Both the position numbers and the translations under genes were made by a program. Shown here piece after piece: positions 12,595 to 26,519 of a stretch of DNA of 64,000 nt. Location: the NCBI GenBank assembly GCA_013397075.1, contig VWZS01004857.1, positions 310,001 through 374,000 on the forward strand. The letters run 5' to 3'. Source of the stretch: Rhabdornis inornatus (Eukaryota > Chordata > Aves > Passeriformes > Rhabdornithidae). The notes under the pieces were generated by a model. It was not told the DNA's origin, ran no database searches, and was given only the letters and a program-made list of their open reading frames with translations. Each line of letters starts with the position of its first letter. Position 1 is the stretch's first letter.

Positions 12595-12849
12595 GGATAA
12601 AAATTGACACATTATGAAGAAAATTTATGAACAAGTTATTCCACTCAGATAGAAATATGTATGATATTATGAAGAGGCAACATGAGGTTTTAATTAAATT
12701 GTGGGTGTTTGATTCCGGTTGTTTCTTATAACACTATAAAACACTGTATTAAAAAAGCAAAGCTTTTTTTCCTGATATATATCTGTGCACACAAATATGC
12801 TGCTACAACAGCATGGAAAATTTACACCAAGGTGTTTCTCTTTGTTTAT

Positions 12850-12890
12850 TTAATAGACTGTAATTTTTCTTTAATAGACTGTGAATTTCT
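12850..12890. repeat. Tandem duplication of about 21 bp
   Basis: Two adjacent units both begin TTAATAGACTGT (12850-12870 and 12871-12890) and differ by small changes in the T-rich half. It is a simple local duplication with no sign of function. Confidence 0.75.
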
Positions 12891-15800
12891 GCTGTATAGA
12901 TTTTTTCCATGCATGAAAAATCATCTAGGCAGGGGCATAAGAAATAAATCTCAGGTGGATAGGGAAAGAAAGAGGACAGCTCAATAAAATTAAGCTGCTA
13001 TTACTTGAGTGCTCTCATACCCATGATAACAGCCAGTTACTATCCCCATGCTCCATGCAGGGTGAGTAACACAGAACAAGGCTAAACGGGCTGCCTGTAT
13101 CTGCAGAGAAATCACCAGAGACTGAACCTAAAGGCAGGGCTGCTCTGGCTCCTTGTCGAGCTTTTCAAAACCTGGACTGTCTTGCCATCAACACACGCAT
13201 TTCCCTGCAAAACTGCACAAACTGCACGTGGGTTTTGCTGCATTAGCCCGCAGGGGTGTCCCCAGCAACTACTTGGCTCGGAAAGGTGTTTCAACCGGTT
13301 AGGACCTGACATTGTCCACCCACATGCACAGGAAAAACAGGATCTTCCAAAAACCGTCTCTCCGTGTGTTTGCACAGCAGGGAGGGTGTATATGCCAAAA
13401 TAAACATGACTGTTACCCTTAACATTGTGAAAGAAATTACTGAAAAGAGAGATCAATAGAAATCTGTTACAAATGCATGACAGGATGGTTTTAAAATCAG
13501 GATAAGGATCTATAGGGAGCTAACTCACTGAAAAACAAATATATAATGAGAAATATCAAATTATCTTTTTATGTGGGAGTAAGATTTGACATTAAGGATT
13601 TTCTTTAAATATTTGTAAGCAGTGTGTGACTAATATTAAAATACCAAAATGACAGCTAAAGTCTTATATTAGCACATCAGGTAGCAGAGGCAGTATATGA
13701 TTGCTGGGATGTTTGAGGATATTTAGAGGCTGACTGAGGTTGCAACACAGCTTTAATGAATATGCTCAGCAAGACATTCTGGTGTTCAAAAAATGTAAGT
13801 AATAACAAAATTTATGCCCAGACCAGTACAAAACAGGGTTTGCCTTCCTCCACCTTTGAGGCCAGTCTGGTTAGGACATGGCCAAGGTTTAGCTCCCAAT
13901 CAGCCATTTCAAATTGTACCTACTTTGCTTTTCAAATTATAGCTCTCTTTTTGGTGACCTTATGTGTCAAGGATTAAGGAAAAGTAGATATAATCTCCTG
14001 TGGAAATTGCAAAAACCAGCTTCCCTTCTCCTTTCTCACGTTCTACATGTAAGCAATAATCACTCTCACAGCACATTACAATTTAGAACAGTATTTTACA
14101 GAAACTTGATTAAAATTACACAAGTTGGGAGGAGAGGAAAGAGGAGAGCAAACTGAATTTGCAGCTACCAGAGGAAAACTCATTAACCTTGGTGGGCTTG
14201 TTAGGAAGTTGGTTTTTAATGTATCCAGGCACTTCTTTTGATGTCCAGTGTATCCAGAAGCTCTGTTTCCCTGGTCATTACAACTGACCACTACCAGGAG
14301 AGAGCAAGGGCTCCCATCCAGGGCATGCTCTGAATTTTGAGTCTGAAAAAAAAACAAGTGAGAGGAGGCACAAAAAATAAGGAAAGAGAAGAATGGACGA
14401 GGAAACTCGCTGGACAAACACCTCATCTTAATATGAAGTTAAGACGTGCCTGGGGCTTGCAGACAGAAAAGGAACCTGGAAAATTCTTAGGTGTCAAGTA
14501 ATAAAGATTTCTGGGGTTTTTTTTATTTGAACATCAAATCCTTATTCATTCACCATACTAACACTTCAACACTTAAAAAAATTCTTATGCATTTAAATTT
14601 TCTTCTTTATTTCTCCATTAGTCAAGGACTGCATCAAATAAAACAATTTCAAGTACTGGTGACAGTACACAACAAGGAAAGTGATGCCTAGGGAGGGATG
14701 GGTCAGGAAGAAAAGTGTGGCACCTCAAAGATATTAAGGCTGAGCCAGAAGCTCCCTTTCTGACAGCCTGCCCAGTGCTTTGGGAAACAGCACCTCCTGC
14801 TACCCCCTCCAAGCCATCTTTGCAGTCTTGGCTCAGGAATGGGTTACAAATTCAGGCAAGATGCCCAGGCCTGTGAGGTGGGTGGGGAATTGCTGCCTGA
14901 AAGGGAAAGGCAAAGCAGGAAGAAAGAGTGAAGTTCATGAAGATTACACTACGAGTTGCTATCACCAGAAGCAGCACCAGGCTGCCTTTGGGAAAAGCAG
15001 CAGCCATGCCTAGGTCTGTTCTCATCCTTCCCTGCTTCTCCCACTAAGAATGGGGAAAAGAAGAAGATACACATTTCTCACAAGGAAAATATCATGCAAC
15101 AAAGAAGAAAAAAGCTACTCTGCAGAGTTTCCATTATTTTTAATTTTTTTACATTTCCTCATTGATTTTTCTTGGCCAGTAGGTTGGTTTTGTATGTGTT
15201 TGTTCCACCAAACCACCTCACTCATTTTGGAGTACATTGGAAAGCTCTCACTCTTCAGAGATGTTAGATCAGAACAAGGACCAGTCCTGTGCACTTAGTG
15301 AAATATAAGACCATTGCCTAATTCCTTTCTTTCATCTTTTTCAAACCACAGATTCCATTTCCTTGTCCTTTGTGCACTGAGAAGACAGCTTTCTAGAAGG
15401 TATTTTTGGTTTCAATTTTAAAAAATACACAAAACACCAAAAAGTCCCAGGGCAGTCGAGGTATTTTTTTTCTAGTTTATTTCACTTTAATAGGTTTAGG
15501 TTTCAGCCAAAGCTTAAAAATTGCAAGGCTCTAAACTTTACTTTTTTTTTGAAGGAAATGAAAAACACATCAAAAATTCAGAAATCATAGATAAACATGT
15601 ATTTATTTATAAACCATAATGAAAACAATTAGAAAAAGCAATCGAAGATGCAATGAAGGCAAATAATCCCTGGCTCAAGAAAACCCTAAACTGCAGAGCA
15701 CAAGAAACTGGGGAGAATACTAGGGAAAAATAATTTTTCTGTTGTCATAAACTTCCCCACATCTTCCTCAGGTCTGTTTCGTAGTCAGGATACCAAGCTG

Positions 15801-18800
15801 GGCAGATCTCTGCCCTGATCCAGTACAAACATTCTTATCTTCCTAAAACACATCAAACATCTGATAAAGTCTGACAGTACCAGAACTCACATGGGCTGTA
15901 ATCAGTGATTAACAAAACATTGGGTGTTACTGGCCAGGCCTGGTTTTGATTGTTATATTATTTGCACCACAGCCAGCTTGTCCATATTGTTCCAGTTACT
16001 GGCTCACTAAAACGTTATGAAAAGCAGCACAAAGTGGGAGGGGATGCCAATCACAGCAGCAGGGACACCAGTCACACGGTCCCGTTGCACACAGGGGGGC
16101 TGGCACGGTGCTGGAGGCTCCAACCTTGTATTTACTAAACTCAGGCTCTTCGTCACATCACAGAGGGTCAGCACTGCACAGGGAGCCTTGTGTACACACA
16201 GCCTTGCTGCCACAAACAAGCTGAAACCTCAGTTTGCCCAGTGTTCTGCTGCCTTCTGCAAATAAATGCCGTATAACCTGTCCATCTTGAGCTTCCAGCT
16301 TACTTGTCATAAAGCAGACATTCTGCACGCTCCATTTGTAGAATCACATCTTCAGTTTTGATAATGAAGCAGCTGCTGAATTCACATCGGCTTCTGGAAG
16401 GCTAGCCAAACTCTAAAGGAATTGCTGTAGGTATTAAAAATTCAGAAGTTCAAAAAAAGTGCAAAAAATAAAAGTAAATGGAAAAGATGCTTTCAAGCTT
16501 TCATAGAAAATTTGAAAAATATATTTTTAAAAGAAAAAGTGAAAGAAAAGGAAAATCTTTTCTAATATGAAATATATATTTTATCTTTATTGGACTGTCA
16601 CTGAAGCCCTTTGTCCAGTGCAAACAAAGTGATCCATGATCTCACACATCTCACAAGAAATGTGAGAAAAAAACTTGTCAAAACTTAGAGTTCTTTCTGT
16701 GCAGCTAAGCACCAGCTTTGGCATTAAATTCAGGTTTAATGAAAAATTAGAAACTAGTGGATTCTCTTTTTTATCCCATGCCTCCATTTCTATCATGGAC
16801 ATCCATTCCACTAGGACATCTGTTTCCACCTGAAGATTCCCTGTTGTACGGGGTCATGGTCTGCCTTGGTACAGAACACCAAGCGATTCAGACCACATTA
16901 TGCCATGGCTCTACAGGGGAGCTGTAGTAAAAAGAAGGTGAAATACCTCTAAAAATATATGCTATAAATATGTTAAATAAAAACAGCCAACAGCAAATTT
17001 CATCTTAAGAGCCCTTATTTTACATTCTATTGTTATGCATGCTGTCTGGTTTCAGTGTATAATTTAATTCTATGTTCAGCCTTGTGTTGACCTCAAAGGC
17101 TTTCTTGGCAATCCATATCCAATATTCACTTTTCTGTCCATATGCCTCATGGGCTTGCCCTGGATGCGTCATGCAAGCCCCTGTAGACAATTATTTTTGC
17201 TTCATAGGTGCACATAAACATTAGATATTCCTGAAAAAATGTAATTATATGCATTTATGTGTAGCCACATAGGTGTATACATGCAACTGCATGTCAGCTT
17301 ATTTGACATTAATATTCTACCTCTAACAAGTTGATGCTCTGATATTGTTATACTTATGACCATCCTGACATTTTTGACAGCAGTGACAGCAGCAGCAGCA
17401 TCAGCAAGAGTCACTTTGACACTGCACTCATACTTGCCCAACATCCCAATGTCCCTGCCCTCCACCTCTGGCAGATATCATGTTCCCAGTTTAGCCCCAT
17501 ATATTCAAACTAGGCTCAGCATATACATATCATGAGCATATAGATGCACATGATTCACATTAACAACATCCATGCTACTTTCAAAGGCAGAGTGAAGAAG
17601 TATGATGATATCCAGGCAAACAGTTAAGGCTGATTGAATGCCAGCTGCTCCTCATTGCTGAAGCTAGACAGACCCTGGCCTGTCTCATGTCCCTGTAGAG
17701 CCAACTTAGAGCAATTCAATTTTTAATTGTAATATTAGTTCCCTTTGGCTTTACTTTTTTTAAGTCACCCAATAGACATTGATCCTTTCTGAATACAGTG
17801 CCTATCCTTCTGCATATCTGGATTGCACAGTGAGGTCATGCCTGCATTCAGCATCCAGCTGCCAAAACAGACTAACCTCTCACACATCTTCAATTTATCC
17901 CTGGCTGGAGCCCCACCCTGACCACCCAGATCTGCTACAATTCCTGAAATCATGAATACAGTTTGATGACTTCTCTAAGATACTTTAATGTCTGCAGGAC
18001 TGTTTATCCTCTCTAATGAGTTCTACTGAGAGAGTAGGCTCTTGTCCTTCAGAAGGTGCTGCAAGGTACAACCAGGAGAAGGGCAGCTTTGAAGTTGGAG
18101 CTCTTCAAATGAGAGTTCAAACCATATCAGAAAGCTAATGATCCCAGGAGAGAGATCTGACAGGCCATTTAGGAATGCCAATAAAATGTCCAGGGAAACA
18201 AACATTATTTTTGTTGATTTCATTAATCTTGGCCCAATTTTTTTTTGAGCCAGCACAATTCAGAATGGCAAGCACTTAATCCATATGACAGCATAATAAG
18301 AAAATTGCCACTCAGGCTTAGAAAATGAGCCTTTTCCATTTTCTGACATTCATTTATCCAGGGGAAATCATGCAACATCTGAAATTATGTAGGCCTTATC
18401 TTGAAAAAAAGTTATTGAATTGTAGAAACTGTCAATACACTTTTAACCTTTGAAGAAACACTTTCTTTTCAAAGGGAGTCACATTGCCTTTTACAAGGAT
18501 AATTTTTGAAGTGACCCATGAGCATATTCCAAAGAGTTTTCTTATTACAGTATCTAATATCCTCTAAAATTATCTCACTTTTCTGTTCACTCAAATAATT
18601 GGCTCAAAGAACAGACACAAGTGCTATGACAGCAAAACAGTCATAATGGGCAAGTTATCACCTACTTTTAACAGATCAAAACCTGACAAACTATTTGTAT
18701 TTGTTAGCATGATAGCAGGTAACTTCTTTGAACAAATTTAGCATTTAGATACTTTCTTTTGCCTCCTTGAATTACATAGTGTTTCTAAACTTTTATTTTA

Positions 18801-20945
18801 ATTAACTTACCTAAAGAAGAAAGAAATGCCTAGACATTGCAGATATCATCCTCGGTTTGCATTTGCTCAGTTTTAGCCTATTATTTCTGCCTAAGCTTCT
18901 CCCTTTTACTCTTTTACATTGTTCTTGTAAAGTATCAGTATAGATACAGCTACTTAGACAGTAATCTTTCATATGGATTTGAGCAAGCAAAAAGTGATCC
19001 AAACCAGTGAGAACTGCTTATACACTATAAAAATCAGTATAAGGTGCCTCACAGCACTAGAGTCGATTTATTTATTTATCATGAACATGGTACAGGGTGA
19101 AGAAATCCCAGGTTATTTCACAAACCATTTGCAATTGGTTGTGATTACAGTATATTTATCTCTCAGTTTTCTTGATAAATTCAAATGCAGACTTCAAGCT
19201 ACTGGTTAGCCAGAAAACTATTTATAATTACTTATTTTTCATTTAAAACTGTGGCATTGTATTGGTGGCATGTATTACACATCATTTATGCTCTGGAAGA
19301 AATAGCAACTTAGGACAGGTGAGTGGTTATCAGTCTGTCAACGGAAACATTCTCAAGATCTTTTTACTAATGCAACAGAAATACAGAGGGTTCTCTAAAC
19401 TTTTCACACCCTTTATTAAAATGAAAAATAATGCAAAGCTATTCTCTATGACTGTGAGGAAAACAATGAAAAGGGCATATTTTAATACATCAAAAGATAG
19501 CTATCAACATACAGCTCAGCATTTATGAGGAAAACATTTGAATCCAGTGGATGCAGTTCATTAAGCCACAATAACCAATACCATGAAATGAGGTGGATCA
19601 TTTGGAAGGACAACATCAATGTAAACAGAATAATTTCCAAAAGCATTTGCATGACGTAGAAGTCGTCTTGGTAAACTACAGGGTTTAGTTGACAATCACA
19701 GCTACAATTCTACGACAGAAACAATCCCCACTACCTGTGAAATGGACCTAGCACTGCTATGGCAGTGAACTAACTGCTCATGAGCTGTAGGCACCACAAG
19801 GCACTTGCTGTGCTTAATGAGGCAGCAAGGTTATATCCCTCCATGTTTCTCCGTACTTGGGGATACCAGCTTGTTCCATCACTCCATTCCAGCTGCAGGG
19901 GTCAATACACCTGCCTGCATTTTTATGGGCTTTATACCAGTGAAATTTCTTTCCCTCAATTTTTTTTTTCCCTCTATAACAGAAGTTAAAACAAAGAGGC
20001 GAAACCCTTGCCCAGGAAATTAGGCAGCAATGGCCTAAAAGGTTCTTGTTCTACATTCTTTTACAGGCAGATTCAGCATAGTGCTGAACAATGGAAAGAA
20101 GACATTGAGCAATTATTCACCCATTATCACATTAGCTCTTCAAGAAATCTGTCCTTCTCCCATCTCCTTAAATACAGATCTTCCTGTGCTGATATCAAAA
20201 CCAAGATCAAAAATGCACAAGCACATCTTAAGTGCTTGCAAGCACAAGGTTAAACAGGAAACACTCCTTCAAAGCTATGACTGAGTTGTCAATACAAGAA
20301 ATGGAACAAGCATTACAGTCTAATTGTCCTCTGTGACCTCCATGTATATTAAATACTGCTGCTGTTTTCTTCTTTGCCAACTGCAAAGGTGAGTGCAATG
20401 CAACAATCTGCAGATTTTGAGTAACATAAGTTTTGTGAGACATATTTCTTAGCTACAGCAAACACCAATTCAGCTATTCACTTGATTCCCTCACATCTAC
20501 ACGATAAACAAGTATCTGAAAGCCATACCCTGCAGGTAGGCAGAAAGGACATTTTTAAGTCGTTTCAAATATAGGCTTATGGCAATGAGTATTCTTTAGA
20601 AGAGGTGGATCTTGGGGCTTCTTGAGTAACAGACAAAATAAAGTACAGTAGTTCATGAACTAATATCACCAACAATTCATCTGAAATTTAGACCCTGAAC
20701 TACCGATTGCTACTGAACTAAGCATGAGCCACAAGCTATTGATGAATCAATTAAGACCCAACTGACTGAGTGCTTTAAACATTCTTAAAGTATATCTGAA
20801 CAGCTTAGGTCATGTTTCAGCTCCACACCTTACACAAATATGTTCAAAGCATTCAGCCAGCAAATCCTAGGATATTGGAGAGTGTTTAAGGAGACAATGG
20901 ATTCACTGAAAGATAATTGCTTACTACCAAAGTGCCCGATGCTTT

Positions 20946-21113
20946 GCTTGTCTATCTTCTTGCCCTCCTACTCTGCTTTCCTTAGGGCTGTTAATTCCCT
21001 CCATTCTGTGGCTCTCTTTCTCCTTTTGCCTCTGGATTTATATCTGCCCACCTCTTTTTCTCTGACCTTCCCTCCTCACCACGAATCCTTTCCTTCAGTT
21101 CTCTGCCCAACTC
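20946..21113. repeat. Pyrimidine-rich low-complexity tract
   Basis: The plus strand is dominated by C and T for about 170 bases (for example CTCTTTCTCCTTTTGCC). This bias keeps the overlapping frame 20840-21136 open. No recognisable exon follows that would make it a splice-acceptor tract. Confidence 0.6.
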
Positions 21114-22130
21114 CTGTTATTTTGATTCTGCTGTAAAACCAGGTCAGCCCTGCTGTCCACGTCCACCAGGGCCTGGCATACATTTTGCAATTGCTGCCTA
21201 CTCAGCACGTGTACAGCCAGTCACCACAGTGGGTCCTGTGTCCTGGATGAGCTGACATGCTGCCAAGGCAGAGACAATTGACTCCTTGCTGATTATTGAC
21301 TTGTAAGGCACCGTAAGCTCCCTGATCCACAACCCCAGTGAGCTCAAAAGCAGCACAGCTGAGTCTGAGAAACATTGATCTCAACTCCAGCTGTGGCCAA
21401 TACCAAATGCTTCAGAGAAACAAAACACCCTGTATGGGTAAATACACCAGAATTTTCTGTGATCAGATGGACAAAAACTACAGCTAAAAGTAGGCTATGT
21501 GACTCTTCTAAATATAAGGTCTAAAAATTCACATTGCTTTGAAATATACTTCAGCAATATCAGATTTGGAAAGAGCTCCTTTCTTGTGGAGGAAATATAA
21601 AAGTTTCACAACAGTGTTATTCATAGATATATTCGTGAAGACAAGGATTTTGCTCATTTCGTTGAGTGGTGACTTACAGCAGCGAATCCCACCTGGATTT
21701 TCATTTAAGCTACAAATTTATCTTCCCTGTAGCATCAGTTACTCGGTATGCTTTTACCATGCTTTTTCAACAACATCATTTGTTTCCTTTCTAAACTATA
21801 AGAAGAGAAGAATATCCCTTACTTGTTTTAGAGGTCTAAGCCATGAGAAGAAAAATTAGTCTTCTCTCATAAGGCTTATCTCCTGCTTCTAATCATCCCC
21901 CTTACCTTCTAAAATTCCTATTTATAAAAGGGAGACAAACACAGTATGACCAACAATGAAATGTAATGCATTGCTGTCACTTGCATTCTCTCTACTATTC
22001 TTTTCACAAAACCATACTTTATATTTTATTTTTGCCCACTTCTGATTTGTCCTTAGAAGCATCCAGGAAAAACAATTGATTATATTTTTTCATTTTGAAA
22101 ATTAGTATTTTCATTTATCTTCTTTAACTT

Positions 22131-22216
22131 GTGATCCATGGTGGCACTTCGGTGAGTAGCTTTTCAACAATTTTATGAGACACTACGTCAAAGGTATTTG
22201 AGAGTCCAAATAAATC
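22131..22216 (-). mobile_element. Ancient CR1-type LINE remnant, reverse transcriptase core
   Basis: Read on the minus strand from 22216, one frame gives residues including FDVVSHKIVEKLL. This matches the conserved AFDTVSHxILxxKL segment of CR1-family reverse transcriptases, preceded by an Asp-Leu as in that family. Only about 85 bases are recognisable and the DNA on each side no longer looks like CR1, so this is a much-eroded fragment with no activity. It is clearly older than the CR1 tails elsewhere in the window. Confidence 0.6.
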
Positions 22217-23924
22217 CTTCATACTAACCCCCAAGGTTGAAGAGGAGTTAAATCTCCTTGACATTTTAAAAAATGAGGGCACTTCTTTATGAATCTAATT
22301 CCCATAAGAAAATTTCTGATAATGCTTCAAATTTTTTTTTTAAATACAAAAAAGGGTTGTGTTTTCAAGTCCATTTCCATATATGAAATTCCTAAGTATA
22401 ACTGGAGTGATATCAGTATGAACTTATACCAGTAGAGAACTGCACTTGTAACTTTTCATTGTTAGTATTTCTAACATAGAGTTGACTCTGCACACCATTA
22501 CTGTCAGGGAAATATTTGTTGCATCTTCACCTAAAGTAACAGAATTCCTCATTTTCTCCAGAAAAAGTTATTTTCTGTACAGAACATCAATTGTCAATTC
22601 TGCCAGGTGGCACAGATCAGATAAAGGAAGAATTAGTAGTTTAGGCATAGCAGAGCTCTTATATCACCAGTGGCTCTCTTCATTACTGCTTTTAGTCTCA
22701 GCTTTCAGTAATATTGTAGATTTTACTGCAAAGTTCTTCTTTTCCTATCTCAGACTCCTGGTCCCTTATTAAATGTTAAAATGAACAGAAGAGTATCTTC
22801 TGTTAGAAGCTCTGTATTTCAGCCTTATTTCATTAGATGAAACAGCAGAGACTGATGAGATTCAGTGTGCTTGTACCTTGGCCTCTCAAACATTTCCAGA
22901 AAGACACTCCAGAGATCTCTAAGAGCTGAGTTTTGGGTTTTCCCTTTATTTATACTCCTGTCGCTGAAACAAATGAACAAATTAGTCACAAAAACAAATT
23001 CATTAAATTAAATGAATAGACAAATGGAAAAGAAAACTCATCTATTAATAAGAAATCACTTACCAACAACATGATCATTTAAACCTTGGCAGACCCCCTG
23101 AGATATACCTGTAACCAGAAGGAAAAATGGAACAAAATAAAAAATGGACTAGTCTCTAGTGTCTGCAGAAAACAGTGAAATTAAATTGCAGAGTGTGTTA
23201 GCACTGAAAATCAAGTCACCCTGACAAAACAATCCCTGTCTTCTTGTGATTGCTAGTTATCATAGTGACAAGCACTTTTGCAAAAATTTTCCAAATTCTA
23301 CACTCAAGTTTTTAGTCTCCTTTCAGCAGATATGGGTCTGCATGTACTTTCATATCCCAAATCCAATTAAAACACCTAAAAGTTTTGAAATCAAGTAACA
23401 AAATAACCTCCAAGACTTAATTAGCTTGCTTGTACTTAGACTATTAGAAGAAAATCTAAAATTAATGTTAAACGGTATCAGTGATCTGGTGGGTTTATTG
23501 GCAGTTGAGCTCCCAGTGGTTTTAATTTTCCCTTTCAATACAATACCACCTCTCAAGAATTGCAATGGTTGTTTCTTATCATTACTGATAGAATTTTTAG
23601 TCTCCCTACCTGCTGTACACTTTCCCTTGGATGTCTCATCATCTGCTATGAGCAAACAAAACAGAAAATTCAGTGCTTTCCCTATTATCTGACACTGTTA
23701 AAAATTCAACACAACACTCCCTGTCACTCCTGCTGATGCTGCTGCAGACTGCATCACTGGGTCTTCACGTCTACCAGACATGCACTGAGTAACACAGTGA
23801 CAGCAGACTTGTGAGCCCTTCTTTCTTATCCACTCCTTTGGGAGAGATCTGTATGTGTTGTGTGGTATCTGTCCAACCAAATGAAAATATCATATTTCAA
23901 AACAGTTTTTCTGACCCATCCTCC
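22217..23924. other. Unique AT-rich DNA, no gene seen
   Basis: Single-copy AT-rich sequence. Frames up to 101 codons (23350-23655 minus) carry no domain. Further eroded LINE sequence could adjoin the remnant at 22131-22216, but I cannot recognise it. Confidence 0.5.
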
Positions 23925-24085
23925 CAGTTGAGGTGGTAGAGGCTTCATCCCTGGAAACATTAAAGGTCAGCTTGAAGTAGGCTCTGAAAAACCTGATCTT
24001 GTTGAAGATGTCCCTCCCCATTGCAGTGGGCTTGGGCCAGGTGACCTTTAAGGTTCCTTTCCAATCAAAACTCTTCTATTATTCT
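23925..24085 (+). mobile_element. CR1 LINE, 3' end fragment
   Basis: The block follows the CR1 3' end in order on the plus strand: a GAGGTGGTAGAG-like start, CATCCCTGGAAACATT, AACCTGATCTTGTTGAAG, GTGACCTTTAAGGTTCC, then a decayed tail of the ATTCTATG type near 24085. It is more diverged than the copy at 9131-9270. It is 5'-truncated with no coding capacity. Confidence 0.85.
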
Positions 24086-24967
24086 AATTACAGCACACTG
24101 GAATTTATATCTCAGATCATCGGCTGAGCTCCAGTGTTTCAGCAAATCAAACAGATATTTCCATTTGATGCCTGACTCTTACATTTTGTCATGCTTCTCT
24201 CTTGCTTTCCTGGTCTACCAGCAGATCATGCTCCCAGATGCTCTAGAAGACTCTGAGCTTCCTGCCTAGAAATAACTTCAAACACTGGATTCCCTAACCA
24301 ATATATACATATACATCCTTCTTTAATCTAAATCATTGATCAGAATCCATCTTTACTGTTTTGCCTGGAAAAAGAAGGCATATAGTTAATGACAACTGGA
24401 GGCACGAATAGGCCATCCACCAACTTATACAAAAAGTTAAACAATGTAAATGTGTCTCATCCCAAAAAAGATTTTATTTTCTCCTTTGCCTCTCTTTTCA
24501 GGTCACATCTTTCCTTAAATTTTGTGTGTTTATTCAGCACTTAGCACACTGGGGGTCCCAATCTTCACTGGGGACCCTGAGAAACAAGCATTACATTTTT
24601 TACATTTTACATTACATTTTAACATTTACATTACATTTTAAAAAGCATTAATTAAAAATGTTGCACATGCTTTATGCTGATGCAAATAATAATGTCTTTA
24701 GAAGAGGAAATTTCATTACATAACATGACAAAAATGATCAGCTAAAACTGTGGTCTCATTGCCTGTATACATTGTAGTACTGTGTTTTTAAAAGTAATGT
24801 TCATTAAGTAAAATACTAAACTCCTAAATATTGGACCATATATGTAGGCACACAAGTATGTGAGCATAGATCATACATCTCTTGTCTTCCTAATTTTGAT
24901 TTTCTTGTAAGCAATCCTTAAAACTATCAAAGAAAGCCACATAAATCCAAAGAAAGGCAATGAACTC
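24086..24967. other. Unique AT-rich DNA, no gene seen
   Basis: Single-copy AT-rich sequence interrupted only by the ACATTTT repeat at 24590-24641. No coding frame of note. Confidence 0.55.
24590..24641. repeat. (ACATTTT)/(ACATT) simple repeat
   Basis: Repeated words ACATTTT, ACATT and ACATTTA run for about 52 bases, an imperfect short tandem repeat. Confidence 0.85.
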
Positions 24968-25315
24968 TGTGGCCGGGAAGAAAGAGACACATAGTTCAAG
25001 GCACAGTTCCCTTATTAATACATAATTGCTGACACAAAGAGGTTCAAAAGCTCTTGTGATACAAGTCCTTTGGAGGACTGAAACCCTGGAGGAGTCTCAC
25101 CACAAACACGCCACTCTCCCCCATGGCCATTTGCAGTGCTTACATCCCTGTTGAGCCCTGGCACTGGAGGGACAAGTCCCCTGGGGACAGGGCACCTCTG
25201 CCCAGGGCCAGCCTCCTGCCCTTGGCTATTCCTGTCACGCAAAATCACTGTCTCACTCCTTTGGGCAGAGCTGTGCACTTGTATGTCACGCCCAAGATTG
25301 GTCTATGCACTATCA
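24968..25315 (-). mobile_element. Possible old LTR fragment, unresolved
   Basis: This GC-richer block starts TGTGGCCGGG. On the minus strand it would end CCGGCCACA, preceded by an AATAAGGGAAC word in the position of a polyadenylation signal. Upstream on that strand is a CCAATC box (near 25300). The arrangement resembles U3-R-U5 of an ERVK-like LTR, but I cannot define the other end, find a target-site duplication or name a family. It could instead be unique GC-rich DNA. The 197-codon plus frame at 25136-25729 crosses its edge and shows no domain. Confidence 0.25.
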
Positions 25316-26519
25316 CTGGTAAAGTGTGAAGCAACAGAGGGAGCAGGATCTGCACTTACTCCTCTCATCTCTCTCAAAAACCTCATCACTGAGATGCTCC
25401 CTGTGCTTGTTCTCATTGTTGCATCATGGACTTTGCAAACAAGCGGCTACACAAATGCAGACGCATGTTGGTCTTCATTTTGCAGTCAAATAGAAAAGAC
25501 AGGAAAATCGAAGAGCAGCTCAGCTCTTGGGGAACTCACTCGTGACCGTCCCACACTCACTGCTCATGGCATGCTCCTCTTTGAACACTGCCAGGGTGAG
25601 GAAGTATCTTCCTCTTCCAGGGATAGAAGATTTTATGTGGAACACCACTCTATCTTCTTAGCTGCTATCTTTTTGAAACGAAATATCCACACCTCCTGCA
25701 CTTCCTCCTGCATTTGCTCTCATCCGTGACTACTCCATGGGCACCCAGATGAGCTAAAAACAATTAGCAATCCTGCCAAGGCCATCTGAACAGCACATAC
25801 CACACATTCACTATGCTCATGAATACTGAAATGCTTACACATGAGATTGCCAAAGCAGAGGTAGTTTCAGTCATATGCATGTCCTTTAGCCCCCTCCTAT
25901 TCTCAGGCAACTCCTTCTAGCACTGATTAGTGCACGTGTATAGTGGATAGATAATGCAAAACAAAACAATGAGAAAGCTTGAGTTATTACCTAAAAACTA
26001 ATTGAATATTTCAGATTTTCTTTTTCCTCTAAGTAACTGCTGGAGTAGCTTAGTTATTTCATTTAAAAGTGCACAGAGATGGGGTTTGTCTTCAAATTTA
26101 GCTAGGGATATTATTAGTAAGTCTTTTAAAGCTAATATTTATAAAAGGACAAAATCAGACATCATCGTCTGTCACTGAGGGTCTACGTGACTTTAGCTTT
26201 GCTCTGCACAGCTGGGCTTAAAACAAAAGCCTAGCCACAGACACACAACTCTGTAATCATCTTCCTCAAACAATGAAACCAAAAACTTTTCAAAGGAGAT
26301 TAGAGACATTCCCCTCTTGAAAACTGACACTGATGCTTTATAATATAGTCCAGCTACAGATAAAGAAGTTTGCTGAGGCATTGCAGCTGAAAAGGGGCAT
26401 CTTCCTACTGCATCTGTAATAGTCAGCAGCTCTTGTCAGTACAGATAGGAACGTTTTAACTGCTGAGTTTTACACATCAGCCAATCCCCTACCCAAAATT
26501 AAAGTTGGGAAAAATGGCC
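25316..26519. other. Unique DNA, no gene seen
   Basis: Contains most of a 197-codon open frame (25136-25729). Its composition is Ser/Leu/Thr-rich with no recognisable domain, and it starts inside the possible LTR block, so I treat it as chance. The remainder is AT-rich single-copy DNA. Confidence 0.5.

Larger units (their letters stand above)
9981..22130. other. Unique AT-rich DNA, no gene seen
   Basis: This long stretch holds only short frames; the largest include 13112-13456 minus (114 codons), 14076-14426 minus (116) and 21539-21859 plus (106). None shows a domain, and none sits between convincing splice sites that I could defend. GC-richer patches occur near 13130-13400, 15980-16250 and 21120-21370. 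Small repeats are listed separately. No LTR or CR1 was recognised. Confidence 0.45.

Noticed and set aside
25136..25729. 197-codon plus-strand frame
   Set aside because: It begins inside a possible LTR, has no domain, and lies in GC-richer DNA where long chance frames are expected.
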